Positions 14,978-24,631 are shown, counted from the first letter of the stretch. The stretch: 64,000 bases of DNA from Sphingomonas koreensis (GCF_002797435.1 NZ_PGEN01000001.1:2664501-2728500), one strand, 5' to 3'. Numbers and translations: made by a program. Notes: generated by a model from the sequence alone, not told the origin.

Positions 14978-16683
14978 TTCGAAAAATATCCCTGCGAGCC
15001 GAACATGACCTTCCGATCCAGGGCGGTATTGAACATGCGACACGAGGGCTCGCCAAGGTGGAGACATACGGCACATGCCGCTCCGCCCGGGTTCGCCGCG
15101 CAGCCCGGGTCGAGGGCGCAGCGAGACTCGTCGTGCACCACGCGCGTCATCAGCTCGTGGAGATCGTTCTCGTAGAGTGCTTGAAGGCCTCCGAGGACGA
15201 AGCCTCCCCTCGGCACTGCGTACATGATGAACGAAAGCGTCGCGGGGAAAAGCAGTTCCGACAACGCATTCCGGTCGATGCCGGCAAAGAACGCGGAGTG
15301 GCGGACCGTTCTGTGCGAGATGCTGTGGACCAGGATCGTCACATCACGCGTGATCGGTGATGCATCGGGATCGGGCCCAACGGCGCGCAGGATCGCCTCG
15401 TAAGCCGATCTCGAGTCGGTTGCAGGCTCCAGTGCGTGACCACGCCGGTTCAGCCAGTCGCGCACTGCTCGCGGATCGAGGCGGAAGAGCAGCGCTTCGG
15501 TCGCGCCAAGGTCGCCGTTGACCACGAACGCGGTCTTGTCCTTGAAGACCCTCAGCCGCGATTGTCCTGGATCCTGATTTCCCCTGGTATATCCGAAGTG
15601 CCCGGTGAGGATCGGGAAGCGGTCGATCAAGTCGACCCGCTCGACCTTGGCGCTCGCCAGCGCCGCCGGATAGACCCGACCGAAGCGGTCTTTGAGGGAC
15701 GCAGGTGCGCGCGCGAGCATCTGAGCGACGGTGAGACGGGACTCCGACGTTGCCAGCGCTAGCTGACCTGCTTCCAAGCGTGCGCGCTCCGCTACGGCGG
15801 GTGGGCACACCACTTCCTGCGGTGCCTTCTCCTCGACGCCCGCGGCTGTCAGCGCGGCCGCGATACGGCTCTCCGATAGCCCCATGCGTTCGAATTCCCG
15901 TCGGATGGCGACCGCTTCGCCGCCGTCCAAACGGTCGACCCATTCGGCGTTCATCGCATCGGCGACCCAAGTCAACGCCGCTCGGTCGCCTCCGGCGTCG
16001 GCGAGACGACGCGCCTGTGCTTTCGAAGCCGGGTTGATGAGCACGACCGCCCTGGGTGCATAGACTGCAGCGGCGCGGTGGACGTTGAACTCCATCAGCT
16101 CGCCCTTGGGGCGTGAGCCCGTCTGGCCGCAGCGACACTTGGTGTAGAGAAACGCGGAGGTCAGTTGAGCGCTACAGATCGGGCATGAAAGCCTGATCTC
16201 GGTGGGGTTGGCCGTGCCCGGAAGGCGCATGCGAACCTGACCGTGCTGGGGGCAGGCGGGGTAGAACGGTTCGCGGATTTCGCCACAAGCATCGTGGAAC
16301 AGCACGAACGGCAGTTGGCCGTGACGGGCCTTCGTGCCGCAGGGACAAGAAGCGCCGGGCGTGTCGTGCAGCCTTCCGCATCCCTCGCTCTTGCATCGCC
16401 ACTTCTTCGGGAATGCCTCGACCGTCACGCCGCGATCGCGGTCGAGGGAATGAACTCGCACGTCGGCGCCGGAGCGCATCGCCCGGACGAAGTTGCCGTC
16501 CAGACCCGTCGCCTCCCAAGGGGCGGCGGCCGTGATGAGAGCGCGGCGCAAGGCGTCGGCATCGACGTCGAGTATCTGGTTGACGTGCCACCGTGCCACT
16601 TTCCAGACGCCACCACGCACGTCGACGGTCTGCTCCGGCAAGAAGCCGAAAAGAATCTGCGATGCGCTCCTGCTATCCTTCAC
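14974..16683 (-). CDS. DrmB-like DUF1998 domain protein (DISARM-type)
   Basis: This is a 569-residue protein. Zinc-finger-like clusters occur at about residues 98-118 ([20 protein letters not shown]) and 145-190 (CPQHGQ, CPICSA, CRCGQ). The C-terminal DUF1998 region contains [30 protein letters not shown] and the cysteine motif [21 protein letters not shown] (conserved in DrmB proteins). In DISARM, DrmB works with the DrmA helicase and blocks incoming phage DNA. Here it begins at GTG 16683, overlapping the DrmA-like stop as GTGA. No phospholipase-D-type DrmC follows. Confidence 0.85.
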
Positions 16684-19600
16684 GACGGATCACGCCCCCA
16701 TACCTCGACCTGTTCTTCGACATCTCTCAGTGACATCATCGGCCCACCATGAAGGCCGAGTTCATTCCCGAACCGTCCGGCATTCGCTGGGTCGAGCACC
16801 TCGGTCATGAGGTGCCGATACCAGTTCTTCACCTCCTGTCGCAGGAGCGGAGTCCGATCGTCGTCAAAGCGGAGCGCGGCGCAGATCGCATCGACCTCGG
16901 CTTCCTCGAAGTCGGGTCGGGATGCGAGGTAATCTCGTAGCTTCCGGGTGAGGGCCAAGCTGGTCCCCGCCTCCGGCTCGTGCATCATCAAGACCCGGCC
17001 GAACGCCAAGCCTGCGAGGGTGCGCTCAAGCACACGCCGGCTGCTGTTCGTGATCGGGATCGGCTCGACGAAGCGATCGCCTTGGTCCACGAACTGACGG
17101 AACGTACGATAGACGCTGGCGTCCCGCTCACGGCCGATCTTGTGGACCACGAAGACCAGCGATGGCCAGGTACGGCCCACGCGCGCCGTTGCCTGGATGA
17201 ACTCGGCGGTGGTGAGCGGGAGGCCGAGCATGACCATCACGTTCAATCGGTCGATGTCGACACCGTGCGACATCATTGAGGAGCCGACGACGACGTGGGT
17301 GCGATCGGCGAAGTCGGCCGCGGGTTGCTCCAACTCGTCGAGCATTCCTGAAACGTCGGTGAAGACGGTTCGACCCGTCAGCGATGCCACCCTCGGTCGT
17401 GGCGGGGGTACGTCTTCCCACTGCGTCTCGCCGGAACGGACGACCGCGTCTAGGTCGCGCAAGGTGTTACCGTAGACGACATCGGTACCGTAGAAGCTGA
17501 TCAACCAGTCGATGTGCTTGGGATCGACGCCGATGTCGGCCGCCGATTTCTCCGGATCGGCGGCGAGTTCCCGTATCGCGCGCTGCAGCGAGACGATCAT
17601 TCGATCAAGGGCATATTCGATCGTCTGGCCCCTCGGTGCGACGGCCAAGTACCGGCGCATCGACTGCTCGCCCTTGCCCGACCAGAAGCCCTCACCCACC
17701 TTGGGTTCCGGGTGAGGGAACACGCGAGCCGTTCGGCCGTACAGGACATCGCTCTGTCGCTCGTACCCGCTGAGCGTCGCCGACGATGCAAGGATCTTGG
17801 GCCGTCGGCCGGACAATCTTTGCTGTAGGTCGTCGTAGAGTGCCTCGTAATGGGCATCCACCGCACCGAGACTATCGCGCAGCAGATGCAGTTCGTCCTG
17901 AAGCCGAAAGCCCACGCCGTAGCGGTTCTTGGCCATCGGTAGAGGACCGCGCGGCGATGTGCAGCCCGGTACGAGACACCCGTGAGGACGATTGGCGCGC
18001 GTGGCGTAGGTGTGGCCATGGCCCGGTCGGGGGCAGAAGCCGGACGGCTCGGCGATCATCCCGCGCATGCTCGCCTGCATCGAAATGCCCGCAGCCTTAT
18101 CCAGGGTGCCAACAACGACGGTCGGGAGCACGCGCCAGACCTCCGTATCGACCACGTGGATGGGAAGGGGTTGGTCGCTTCCCCAAGGGCACGATGGAGA
18201 ACGGCAAATGTGGTCGACACGCCAGAGCGCCCAATCGAACCGCATCTCGATGTCGCCATTGCGACAGAATGGGCAGACTTTCAGCATGCGCAGTTTGTCG
18301 GGCATCGTCGGGTCGTCGGGATCCCAGGGACTTTTTTCCTTGACCTCGTTAGGGGTCGCGCCCCCGCCGACCAGAAAGCCGAGCGAGAATGGATCGCCCT
18401 CGAGGTTCAGCGCCTGCCGGACGCGTTCCGCACCGGCCAGTGCGTTGGCGAAACGCTGGGTCTGCTGCAGCGAGAGGAGCCTGAGCGGGAAGCGGGACCA
18501 AGCCGTGATTCCGGTGCTCTTGCCGGTCAGCCGATCGTAGAACGCAGCCGTGAGGATGATGCCGAGATAGGTCTCGGTCTTGCCCCCTCCGGTCGAGAAC
18601 CAAACGATGTCGGCAACATCCTGATCGTCGCCGACGCACGACGGGAGGTTCGCCAGCATGAAGCCGATCTGGAACGGGCGCCAGCTGTCGTACTTGCCAT
18701 TGGCGGAGTGACTCATTGCGGCGTTCATTGCTTGGAAGGCGCGGGCAAGGAGCGCGTTCCCTTTCAACAAGTCGATCCCCGCTGCGATGCGGTCGCACTC
18801 GGCCCGGAAGCTCCGAGCTTCGGCCTGAACCTCGTTTTCGAGTGTCTCAGACCAACTCGGGGCGGAGCGTCGGATGGTCTCGATGGCCCAGGCCTCCTTA
18901 CCCCAGGTGTCCAGCTCCGCGTGCAGCCGCTCCAGTTGAGGTATGGGGTCGGAAGATAGGGTCTGGAAACTTAGATCCGGCTGCTCGGCAGGCACCGTCC
19001 AATAGACAGGTCGCTTCTTCTCGAATTCGGGTAGGTCGGTCGTGACGAACCCGTCGCCGACGCGCTCGACGCCGGAGTTCAGGCCCCAGGCGGCGACGCG
19101 ACGATCGTAGCGGAAGCTGTCCGGTAGCTCCTCAAGCAGATACTCGTGCGTGGCGAGGTTCCGAACCTGCAAGCTGCACTCGAACAACCGACCCTTCGCG
19201 TGCGCGCCGGCGTTCTTGTGGTCGGGGTCGGAGTCGTTGACGAGTTCGATCGAGAGCTCGCGCTTTCCATCGGGGGTGCGAGAGAGCTCGGTGCGGATCG
19301 TCGCCGCCAGTCCCGAGCCGGGCGCGACCGCGTCAATGGCGTCGGACAAAGCAGCCCGTCCCCATTCGGCCGATCCCTCCTTGTCGGGTAGCTCGACTGG
19401 GACTTCGACGTGGATGCGTGGCGGCTTCTGCCACTGCTGACCGACACGGCGCCAGACGACGAATGACGCGATGGCTGTGAAGGTAACTCGCTCCCGAGCA
19501 GGCAACACTCTCAGTCCTAGCGCGCACGGCTCCAGACGCTCGGCACGTTCGCCGAGCGTCGAGTTCATGATCTCGACCAGCGGCGCGAGGCGCCCCAACC

Positions 19601-19733
19601 AGTAGGAGCCACGAGGATCGACGTCGATCTGGGTCACTCCGCTCCCGCGAGCATCGTTCGTGACCCGGTCAGCCAGCCACGATACGAATCGATCGGCCGC
19701 CTGGTAGCGTTCGGCGTGTTCCGAGTCCGTCAA
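16680..19733 (-). CDS. DrmA-like helicase (DISARM-type)
   Basis: This is a 1017-residue superfamily 2 helicase. Walker A is STGGGKTETYLG (about residue 380), the DExH box is the unusual QDELHLLRDSLG (about 614), and motif VI is QATARVGRTWPS (about 850). Between motifs I and II a zinc-binding insertion contains CPFCRNG, CRSPSCPWG, CPRPGHGH and CLVPGCTSP, as in DrmA proteins. The N-terminal 370 residues are family-specific. The start is TTG 19733, overlapping the sigma-factor stop codon as TTGA, so translation is probably coupled. Paired with the DUF1998 protein it forms a DISARM-like core. Confidence 0.87.
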   Translation of the reverse strand: MTDSEHAERYQAADRFVSWLADRVTNDARGSGVTQIDVDPRGSYWLGRLAPLVEIMNSTLGERAERLEPCALGLRVLPARERVTFTAIASFVVWRRVGQQWQKPPRIHVEVPVELPDKEGSAEWGRAALSDAIDAVAPGSGLAATIRTELSRTPDGKRELSIELVNDSDPDHKNAGAHAKGRLFECSLQVRNLATHEYLLEELPDSFRYDRRVAAWGLNSGVERVGDGFVTTDLPEFEKKRPVYWTVPAEQPDLSFQTLSSDPIPQLERLHAELDTWGKEAWAIETIRRSAPSWSETLENEVQAEARSFRAECDRIAAGIDLLKGNALLARAFQAMNAAMSHSANGKYDSWRPFQIGFMLANLPSCVGDDQDVADIVWFSTGGGKTETYLGIILTAAFYDRLTGKSTGITAWSRFPLRLLSLQQTQRFANALAGAERVRQALNLEGDPFSLGFLVGGGATPNEVKEKSPWDPDDPTMPDKLRMLKVCPFCRNGDIEMRFDWALWRVDHICRSPSCPWGSDQPLPIHVVDTEVWRVLPTVVVGTLDKAAGISMQASMRGMIAEPSGFCPRPGHGHTYATRANRPHGCLVPGCTSPRGPLPMAKNRYGVGFRLQDELHLLRDSLGAVDAHYEALYDDLQQRLSGRRPKILASSATLSGYERQSDVLYGRTARVFPHPEPKVGEGFWSGKGEQSMRRYLAVAPRGQTIEYALDRMIVSLQRAIRELAADPEKSAADIGVDPKHIDWLISFYGTDVVYGNTLRDLDAVVRSGETQWEDVPPPRPRVASLTGRTVFTDVSGMLDELEQPAADFADRTHVVVGSSMMSHGVDIDRLNVMVMLGLPLTTAEFIQATARVGRTWPSLVFVVHKIGRERDASVYRTFRQFVDQGDRFVEPIPITNSSRRVLERTLAGLAFGRVLMMHEPEAGTSLALTRKLRDYLASRPDFEEAEVDAICAALRFDDDRTPLLRQEVKNWYRHLMTEVLDPANAGRFGNELGLHGGPMMSLRDVEEQVEVWGRDPS

Positions 19734-20872
19734 AACGAGTTTCCTCTCAGCCCCTTGGCGATTGCCCGCTTCTCCAGTTTGTCGAGGGTTTTCGCCTCGA
19801 CCTGGCGGATACGCTCCCGCGTGACCTCATAGCGGTCACCGATCTCCTGCAGGGTTTCGTCCGGGCCGTCGAACCCGAAACGGCGTTTGACGATGTCACG
19901 AGCCCGCTCGTCCTGGATATCGTCGACCAAGCTACGGACGGCGGCTCTGATGTCGAGGAGTTCGACTGCTTCGTCGGGCCGGTCCGCGGTATCCGCCATC
20001 AGGTCGCCGAGCGTCGATCCATTGCCGTCGTCCGAGCCCAGCGGAGCATCCAAGGATACGACATTCATCTCCGACAGGAGCGAGATTCGCGCCGTGTAGT
20101 CGTCGGTCCAACCGAGGCTCTCGGCGATGAGCTTGACGTGCTCGCGCCTACCTTGGGTCAAGCCCAGCTGACGTTGCGTCCGCCGGAAGCGGTGGATGCT
20201 CGCGATGACATGGACGGGCAGCCGGATGACGTTGCCGTCATTGTGGATGCCGCGGGTCACCGCTTGGCGGATCCACCACGTCGCATAGGTGGAGAAGCGG
20301 GTGCCCACATCGGGGTCGAACTTTTCGGCCGCTCGCATCAGGCCGATCATGCCGTACTGCACCAAGTCGTCGACATCCATTCGGTATCGGAAGTTGGGCC
20401 TCATCACGAGTTTGACCACCAGCCGGATGTTCGACGAGATCAGACGCTCGCGAGCTTCCTTTGCTTTCGCGACCAAGCGTGCCGTGTGGCCATCAAGCGG
20501 CATCTCGGAGGTCTGCGTCACGGCGAGCCCGCGCTGGATCGCCTCGCCGAGGCGCTGCTCGTCTTGACGGGACAAGAGCGGCAGCTTCTTCGCCTGATGC
20601 ATGAGGTGGCTGAGAGCGTCGGCGAACGTCGGCGACGTCGTCGAAGGCGTTGCCGTGGCACCTTCCTCGTGTTCCTGATCCGACTCGTCTTCCTCGTCGA
20701 TCAACACGCCCGCGGATAGGAGCTCACGTTCTACGACGGCGGCCTGATCAGGCGCTATGCCGTACTTGAGATAGATCTCGTCGACTCTGGATCGGACCAG
20801 GGGGGCTTGGGTCCGTTCGCTGTCTCCGAGTAACCTTCGCTTTACTAGTTCGAGAGTCCGTTCCTCCGCCAT
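19730..20872 (-). CDS. Sigma-70 family factor encoded in the DrmA/DrmB-like operon
   Basis: This is a 380-residue group 2/3-like sigma factor. After a 90-residue acidic N-terminal part comes region 1.2 (LPLLSRQDEQRLGEAI). Region 2 (about residues 140-205) contains LISSNIRLVVKLVMRPNFRY, DDLVQYGMIGLMRAAEKFDP and FSTYATWWIRQAVTRGI. Region 4 is EIGDRYEVTRERIRQVEAK. It is clearly not the housekeeping RpoD (too short) and not ECF. It is the first gene of the operon and overlaps the helicase start. This suggests that it directs transcription of the defence genes, or senses or hijacks transcription during infection. ATG 20872 was preferred to a TTG 30 nt upstream. Confidence 0.88.
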   Translation of the reverse strand: MAEERTLELVKRRLLGDSERTQAPLVRSRVDEIYLKYGIAPDQAAVVERELLSAGVLIDEEDESDQEHEEGATATPSTTSPTFADALSHLMHQAKKLPLLSRQDEQRLGEAIQRGLAVTQTSEMPLDGHTARLVAKAKEARERLISSNIRLVVKLVMRPNFRYRMDVDDLVQYGMIGLMRAAEKFDPDVGTRFSTYATWWIRQAVTRGIHNDGNVIRLPVHVIASIHRFRRTQRQLGLTQGRREHVKLIAESLGWTDDYTARISLLSEMNVVSLDAPLGSDDGNGSTLGDLMADTADRPDEAVELLDIRAAVRSLVDDIQDERARDIVKRRFGFDGPDETLQEIGDRYEVTRERIRQVEAKTLDKLEKRAIAKGLRGNSF

Positions 20873-20914
20873 CACTGCGGATCCGCATCGCAACCGACGC
20901 AAGTGCTGGTGAAC

Positions 20915-20926
20915 GGGTCGCGACCC
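20915..20926. promoter_or_regulatory. 12-bp palindrome upstream of the sigma-factor gene
   Basis: GGGTCGCGACCC is a perfect palindrome 43 nt before the sigma-factor ATG, inside the 147-nt gap after the vsr-like gene. It is a candidate operator or autoregulatory site. No clear -10/-35 pair is visible nearby. Confidence 0.35.
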
Positions 20927-21019
20927 ATGTCCGCGATTTCGTTCGAAGAAAAAGAGGATCGACGACTCACGACAACCTAGCCCCCGCTAGCCACCCGAGC
21001 GCCCACCTTCCTGTCCGGC

Positions 21020-21394
21020 TTACTTCATTGCAAGCCACGTCCGCAATTTGTTCTCTAGCGCCCCTGCATCGCGCGTTTCGCATTCCCACACGATGAGGAC
21101 ATCGTACCCCGCAGCACGAAGCTCGCTTTCCTTCCGACTATCGCGCTCGACGTTGCGCTCGAATTTATCGGTCCAGAAGGCTGGCCTTGTCTTCGGCGTA
21201 CTGGCCTTCCGACAGCCGGGGTGGCGATGCCAGAAGCAGCCATGAACGAAGAGGGCTTTGCGGGGCCCGGGCAGGACGATGTCCGGGGTGCCTGGTAGGT
21301 CCCGTCGGTGCAGTCGGAAGCGACGACCCATCCGATGCAGGAGGCGGCGTACGATCAGCTCCGGCTTCGTATCCTTGGGCCCGATCCTAGCCAT
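21020..21394 (-). CDS. vsr: Vsr-like very short patch repair endonuclease
   Basis: This is a 124-residue protein from ATG 21394. Vsr features are RIGPKDTKPELIVRRLLHRMG, FRLHRRDLPGTPDIVLPG with the catalytic Asp, FVHGCFWHRHPGC, and FWTDKFERNVERD. Vsr enzymes nick at T:G mismatches arising from 5-methylcytosine deamination and usually accompany Dcm-type methyltransferases, as here. The ATG start cuts the usual N-terminus short. The frame is open upstream (AISPARSRLM), and an ATT at 21415, 5 nt after the upstream stop codon, would supply the full family start. It forms one operon with the HEPN, DUF262 and methyltransferase genes. Confidence 0.85.
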   Translation of the reverse strand: MARIGPKDTKPELIVRRLLHRMGRRFRLHRRDLPGTPDIVLPGPRKALFVHGCFWHRHPGCRKASTPKTRPAFWTDKFERNVERDSRKESELRAAGYDVLIVWECETRDAGALENKLRTWLAMK

Positions 21395-21422
21395 GAGCCG
21401 CGAACGAGCCGGCGAAATGGCG

Positions 21423-22178
21423 TCATCCGGCGACGATCGCGACGGGGGCTGGTCTTCGACTGGGGACGATATACTGGTGTTCCTCGATAAAGATGTCGAA
21501 TGCGGCCACGACCTCGCGCAGGTAGGCGGCAACGCGCTCGGCCAACTGGCGCAGTTCGGCGGCACCGTCGTCCTGACCGCAGTCGACGAATGACAACCGC
21601 CCATGCGCAAGGCCGTTCCTCAGATCCACGATCAGCGCCATGGCGCCAAGGTCATTCCGGATCTTACGCTTCACCTCACGCTCTACCGCGCGGCTGACGC
21701 GCAGATTGAAGCCGATCCGAGTGGCGACCTTCCTGATGGCGATATCGTCCCAGTTGCCGCCGCCCCCCTTTTCGATCTCGAATTCTGCGACCGGGAGCGC
21801 CGCAACGAGGTGGTCGCAGAGGGAGATCGCATCCTCGAGCCGTTTGTCGGGCCCGCTCGGAAGGTTGGTGCGAGCCATATGCTTGACCCATTCACTTCGC
21901 AGTTCTGCTGTGAGATCACCCGGTGCCCATTCCGCGCGGCTCATCGCCGCCTTGCTGACTGCGTCGAGGCACCGGGTCACCGTCGCCTCGACTAGATTAT
22001 AGAGCTGAAGGTAGACCCCAGAGTTGAGGATACGCTGCTGTTGGGCGGTGATCGTCGGGCCATTGTCACCCAGCCGCGGCACGCCGGAACGGACGAGCGC
22101 TTCGACACCATCGATCAAGTCGAGATATGCGACGATCTCCGCGAAACGTTCTTCGAACCGGTCCGACAGATCGCTCAT
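21423..22178 (-). CDS. HEPN-domain protein (MAE_28990/MAE_18760-like)
   Basis: This is a 251-residue, mostly helical protein. An R-x4-H motif is present in LRNGLAHGRLSF (about residues 189-194), characteristic of HEPN RNases. Upstream helices include YLQLYNLVEATVTRCLDAV, typical of MAE_28990-type HEPN proteins. HEPN proteins of this family are found beside DUF262 and methyltransferases and are thought to cleave RNA during abortive defence. The true start is probably ATG 22178, forming TGATG with the DUF262 stop codon. The preceding TTG at 22181 is less likely. Confidence 0.8.
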   Translation of the reverse strand: MSDLSDRFEERFAEIVAYLDLIDGVEALVRSGVPRLGDNGPTITAQQQRILNSGVYLQLYNLVEATVTRCLDAVSKAAMSRAEWAPGDLTAELRSEWVKHMARTNLPSGPDKRLEDAISLCDHLVAALPVAEFEIEKGGGGNWDDIAIRKVATRIGFNLRVSRAVEREVKRKIRNDLGAMALIVDLRNGLAHGRLSFVDCGQDDGAAELRQLAERVAAYLREVVAAFDIFIEEHQYIVPSRRPAPVAIVAG

Positions 22179-23251
22179 CAAAGCTGCCCCAACAGGCCTC
22201 GCCGGACGTAATCGATGCGACCGAGGAGCTTTGTCCGCGTATTCGCTGCGTCGGAGGTCGTGACCTCGCTGAATTCCTGACTATCGAGCCATGGCTGGGT
22301 TTCCGGAACGGCAACGAACAGCCCGGGGTCTTCCTGGAGTGCCTTTTCGCTGCCGATCGCGATGGCTTCGTACCGCGCTCTCGGTGTGCTGTTCGGGTTC
22401 GACGGCTTTCGGAAACCCTGGGGAAAGGCGCGTCCAACGAAATCGAGCATGCGCTCGAACCGCTCCCGGTAGGCTGGCGCCAATGCGGGATCTTCCTGAA
22501 AACGCTCGTTCATGCGTTTGGTGTAATCGAACAGGAATTGCGAGGGGCGCTCTCGGTAGCCCTCCAGCCCGTCGCCATAGGCGAAGAAGCGCGTGACGAG
22601 CTCTTCGCGAATCCGTTCACGTTCCGACTTGCCCGAGACGGGAGCCAGTTCGGCGAAGCGCGGTAGCCGCGAGAGCTCGAGAACCAGGTCCAAGAACGGC
22701 CCTCGCAACGCGCCGCGGCGGACCTCGGCTGTGTTCGCGACTTTGCTGCCGGTGTTGATACGCTCGAACATATCGAAACGAGCCTGATCGTCGGCGTGTT
22801 CGTTCAGAACGATTCCTCTGATCGACCGGTTCTTGATCTTCCTCTGTCGGGCAGGAGAAAGGTCCAGAAAACGGGTGCCGTTCAGTGACGCCAATTCCTC
22901 GAGTTGCTCCAACTCGAAGCCACCCAGAATGTATTCCTGAATGGTACGCAGCCGCTGTGAGCCGTCCACGATTTCGAGCTTACCGTTCTCCATCTCCCAA
23001 AAGAATAGGAAGGGTATGGGTAGGCCCATAATCAGGGATTCTAGGAAGCGCGATTTCCGCGCCGGCTCCCAAGTGAACTCCCGCTGATATCCAGGAATCA
23101 CGAATTCTTCGCGAGCCATCTTTTCTGCGAGCAACTCGACGGAATACTCCGTCATGTAGAAGTCGATCCGACGCGAACGATCGACGATCTCCGCTTCTGC
23201 GGATGCAAGCTGTTCACTGCTGACTTGGTGAGGTCGGGGACGTCTAGCCAT
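22178..23251 (-). CDS. DUF262 (GmrS/ParB-like) domain protein
   Basis: This is a 357-residue protein. The DUF262 domain covers residues about 40-200 with FVIPGYQREFTWEPARKSRF, SLIMGLPIPFLFFWE and the nucleotide-binding/hydrolysis motif IVDGSQRLRTIQ. RFDMFERINTGSKVANTAEV is also conserved. DUF262 is the N-terminal module of modification-dependent restriction systems such as GmrSD; here the DUF1524/HNH half is absent from this protein. The adjacent HEPN and separate HNH genes could provide effectors. The gene begins 20 nt after the methyltransferase stop codon and overlaps the HEPN start. Confidence 0.87.
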   Translation of the reverse strand: MARRPRPHQVSSEQLASAEAEIVDRSRRIDFYMTEYSVELLAEKMAREEFVIPGYQREFTWEPARKSRFLESLIMGLPIPFLFFWEMENGKLEIVDGSQRLRTIQEYILGGFELEQLEELASLNGTRFLDLSPARQRKIKNRSIRGIVLNEHADDQARFDMFERINTGSKVANTAEVRRGALRGPFLDLVLELSRLPRFAELAPVSGKSERERIREELVTRFFAYGDGLEGYRERPSQFLFDYTKRMNERFQEDPALAPAYRERFERMLDFVGRAFPQGFRKPSNPNSTPRARYEAIAIGSEKALQEDPGLFVAVPETQPWLDSQEFSEVTTSDAANTRTKLLGRIDYVRRGLLGQL

Positions 23252-23271
23252 AAAAGATCCTGCTGCCGACC

Positions 23272-24378
23272 TCAGCGCAGGTCGAGTTGGCCCTCGAGAG
23301 TTGGACGATCGTTATCCAGAGCGTCGATGTGCGCCAGGATCGAACGACCGATCGCCTCGCCGAGTTTGGGCGGGACAGCGTTGCCGATCAGGGTGCCAAG
23401 TCGCTCGAATGTGACGTCGTCCTCCTCGCCCAGGAAGCTGTATTCTCGCGGAAATGATTGAAGGATCGCAGCCTCTCTGAGGCTGATCGCCCGGTCCTGT
23501 TCGGGATGGCCGAAACGGCCATTGCCGAATCCATAGCATTGCGTCGTCATGGTCGGCGCGGGCTTGTCCCATTCCATCCGACCATAGACCGACGGATAGG
23601 TCTTACCCGTGATCTTGCGATGGCATGGTGCGCGCAGGTCTTCCGGCCAATCGCGCCAAGTGCCCCCAGGCCGCGACGCTCGAATACGTTCGAGATTGCG
23701 AGCGGTCAGGGAGGCGCTTGCGTGAAGCCGATCGATCGGAGCCGATGAGCCAGCCTCGATCGGCGGCAAGTTCTCGATGACGTCTCGAACCGTGAGTTTC
23801 AAAACGCCTTCCACCGGCCTTAGCTCTATGGGGCCGAGAAGGGATGCAAGCAGTACGAGGCGGCGTCGGCTCTGCGGGACTCCGAACTCGTCGCAAGAAA
23901 CCTCTCTCCAAGAAACGTGGTACTTGGCCTTCTCCAGGGCTGCGGTGAACCTCTTCCATACGGCTTGGGTGGCCAGCCCGGGGACGTTTTCCATCGTGAC
24001 GATTTCGGGCTTTACCGCGAGCGCTAGCCGTTGGAACTGCTTCAGCAGGGTCCATCGGCGATCGACGGACTTTCGGCTTTGCGAGTAGGTGGAGAACGGT
24101 TGACATGGTGCGCAGCCCGCGAGCACGCGAACTTGCGCGTCACCGAACCAGCGCCTGAGCTCTGCCGGTTTCAGCTCGGAGATGTCCTTGAGGGCGAACT
24201 CCGCGCCAGTGTTCTTTTCGATCGGATAGCGACAGCTTGGGTCTAGATCGACCCCAGCCTTGACAGTGAGACCTGCCGCCTGCAGGCCATACGCCAAGCC
24301 TCCAGCGCCACAAAACAGGTCCACGACGGCGGTCGATCGCCCGTTAGCCTCAATATGGAGCGCAGTTTCGCCATTCAT
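23272..24378 (-). CDS. DNA cytosine-5 methyltransferase
   Basis: This is a 368-residue C5 methyltransferase with the full motif order. Motif I is DLFCGAGGLAYG (residues 20-31), motif IV with the catalytic Cys is GCAPCQPFST, motif VI is MENVPGL, motif VIII is QSRRRLVLL, and motif X is GTLIGNAVPPKLGEAI. The target recognition domain lies between residues about 200 and 290. It methylates cytosine at an unknown sequence and probably marks self DNA for the DUF262/HEPN/Vsr operon that it heads, or for the DrmA/DrmB-like operon farther downstream. ATG 24378 is the only sensible start. Confidence 0.93.
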   Translation of the reverse strand: MNGETALHIEANGRSTAVVDLFCGAGGLAYGLQAAGLTVKAGVDLDPSCRYPIEKNTGAEFALKDISELKPAELRRWFGDAQVRVLAGCAPCQPFSTYSQSRKSVDRRWTLLKQFQRLALAVKPEIVTMENVPGLATQAVWKRFTAALEKAKYHVSWREVSCDEFGVPQSRRRLVLLASLLGPIELRPVEGVLKLTVRDVIENLPPIEAGSSAPIDRLHASASLTARNLERIRASRPGGTWRDWPEDLRAPCHRKITGKTYPSVYGRMEWDKPAPTMTTQCYGFGNGRFGHPEQDRAISLREAAILQSFPREYSFLGEEDDVTFERLGTLIGNAVPPKLGEAIGRSILAHIDALDNDRPTLEGQLDLR

Positions 24379-24631
24379 ACGCTACGAATAGACGAAGCTG
24401 AGGCGTTTTGCCTAGCCGAAATGCGCCCGAAAGGCCAGCCCTAACGAGTTCCCCACATTGGTCCGCTTCGGATGAAGGGCTACCACGATCTGGCACCAAA
24501 CGACAGGGCGACGGAACCGTCCGGCGGCCGGAAAATCTCGCTATTATGCACTGAAGCAGCCTGGTCCGTGGAGCAAGCGGGAGCGCGCACATGCCGTTCT
24601 TCGGAACACAAAAGATTTGGGGAACAGCGAC

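Noticed and set aside
14974-24378. Complete classical DISARM system
   Set aside because: No DrmC (phospholipase D-like) gene is present, and the methyltransferase belongs to a separate operon; only the DrmA/DrmB-like core can be claimed.
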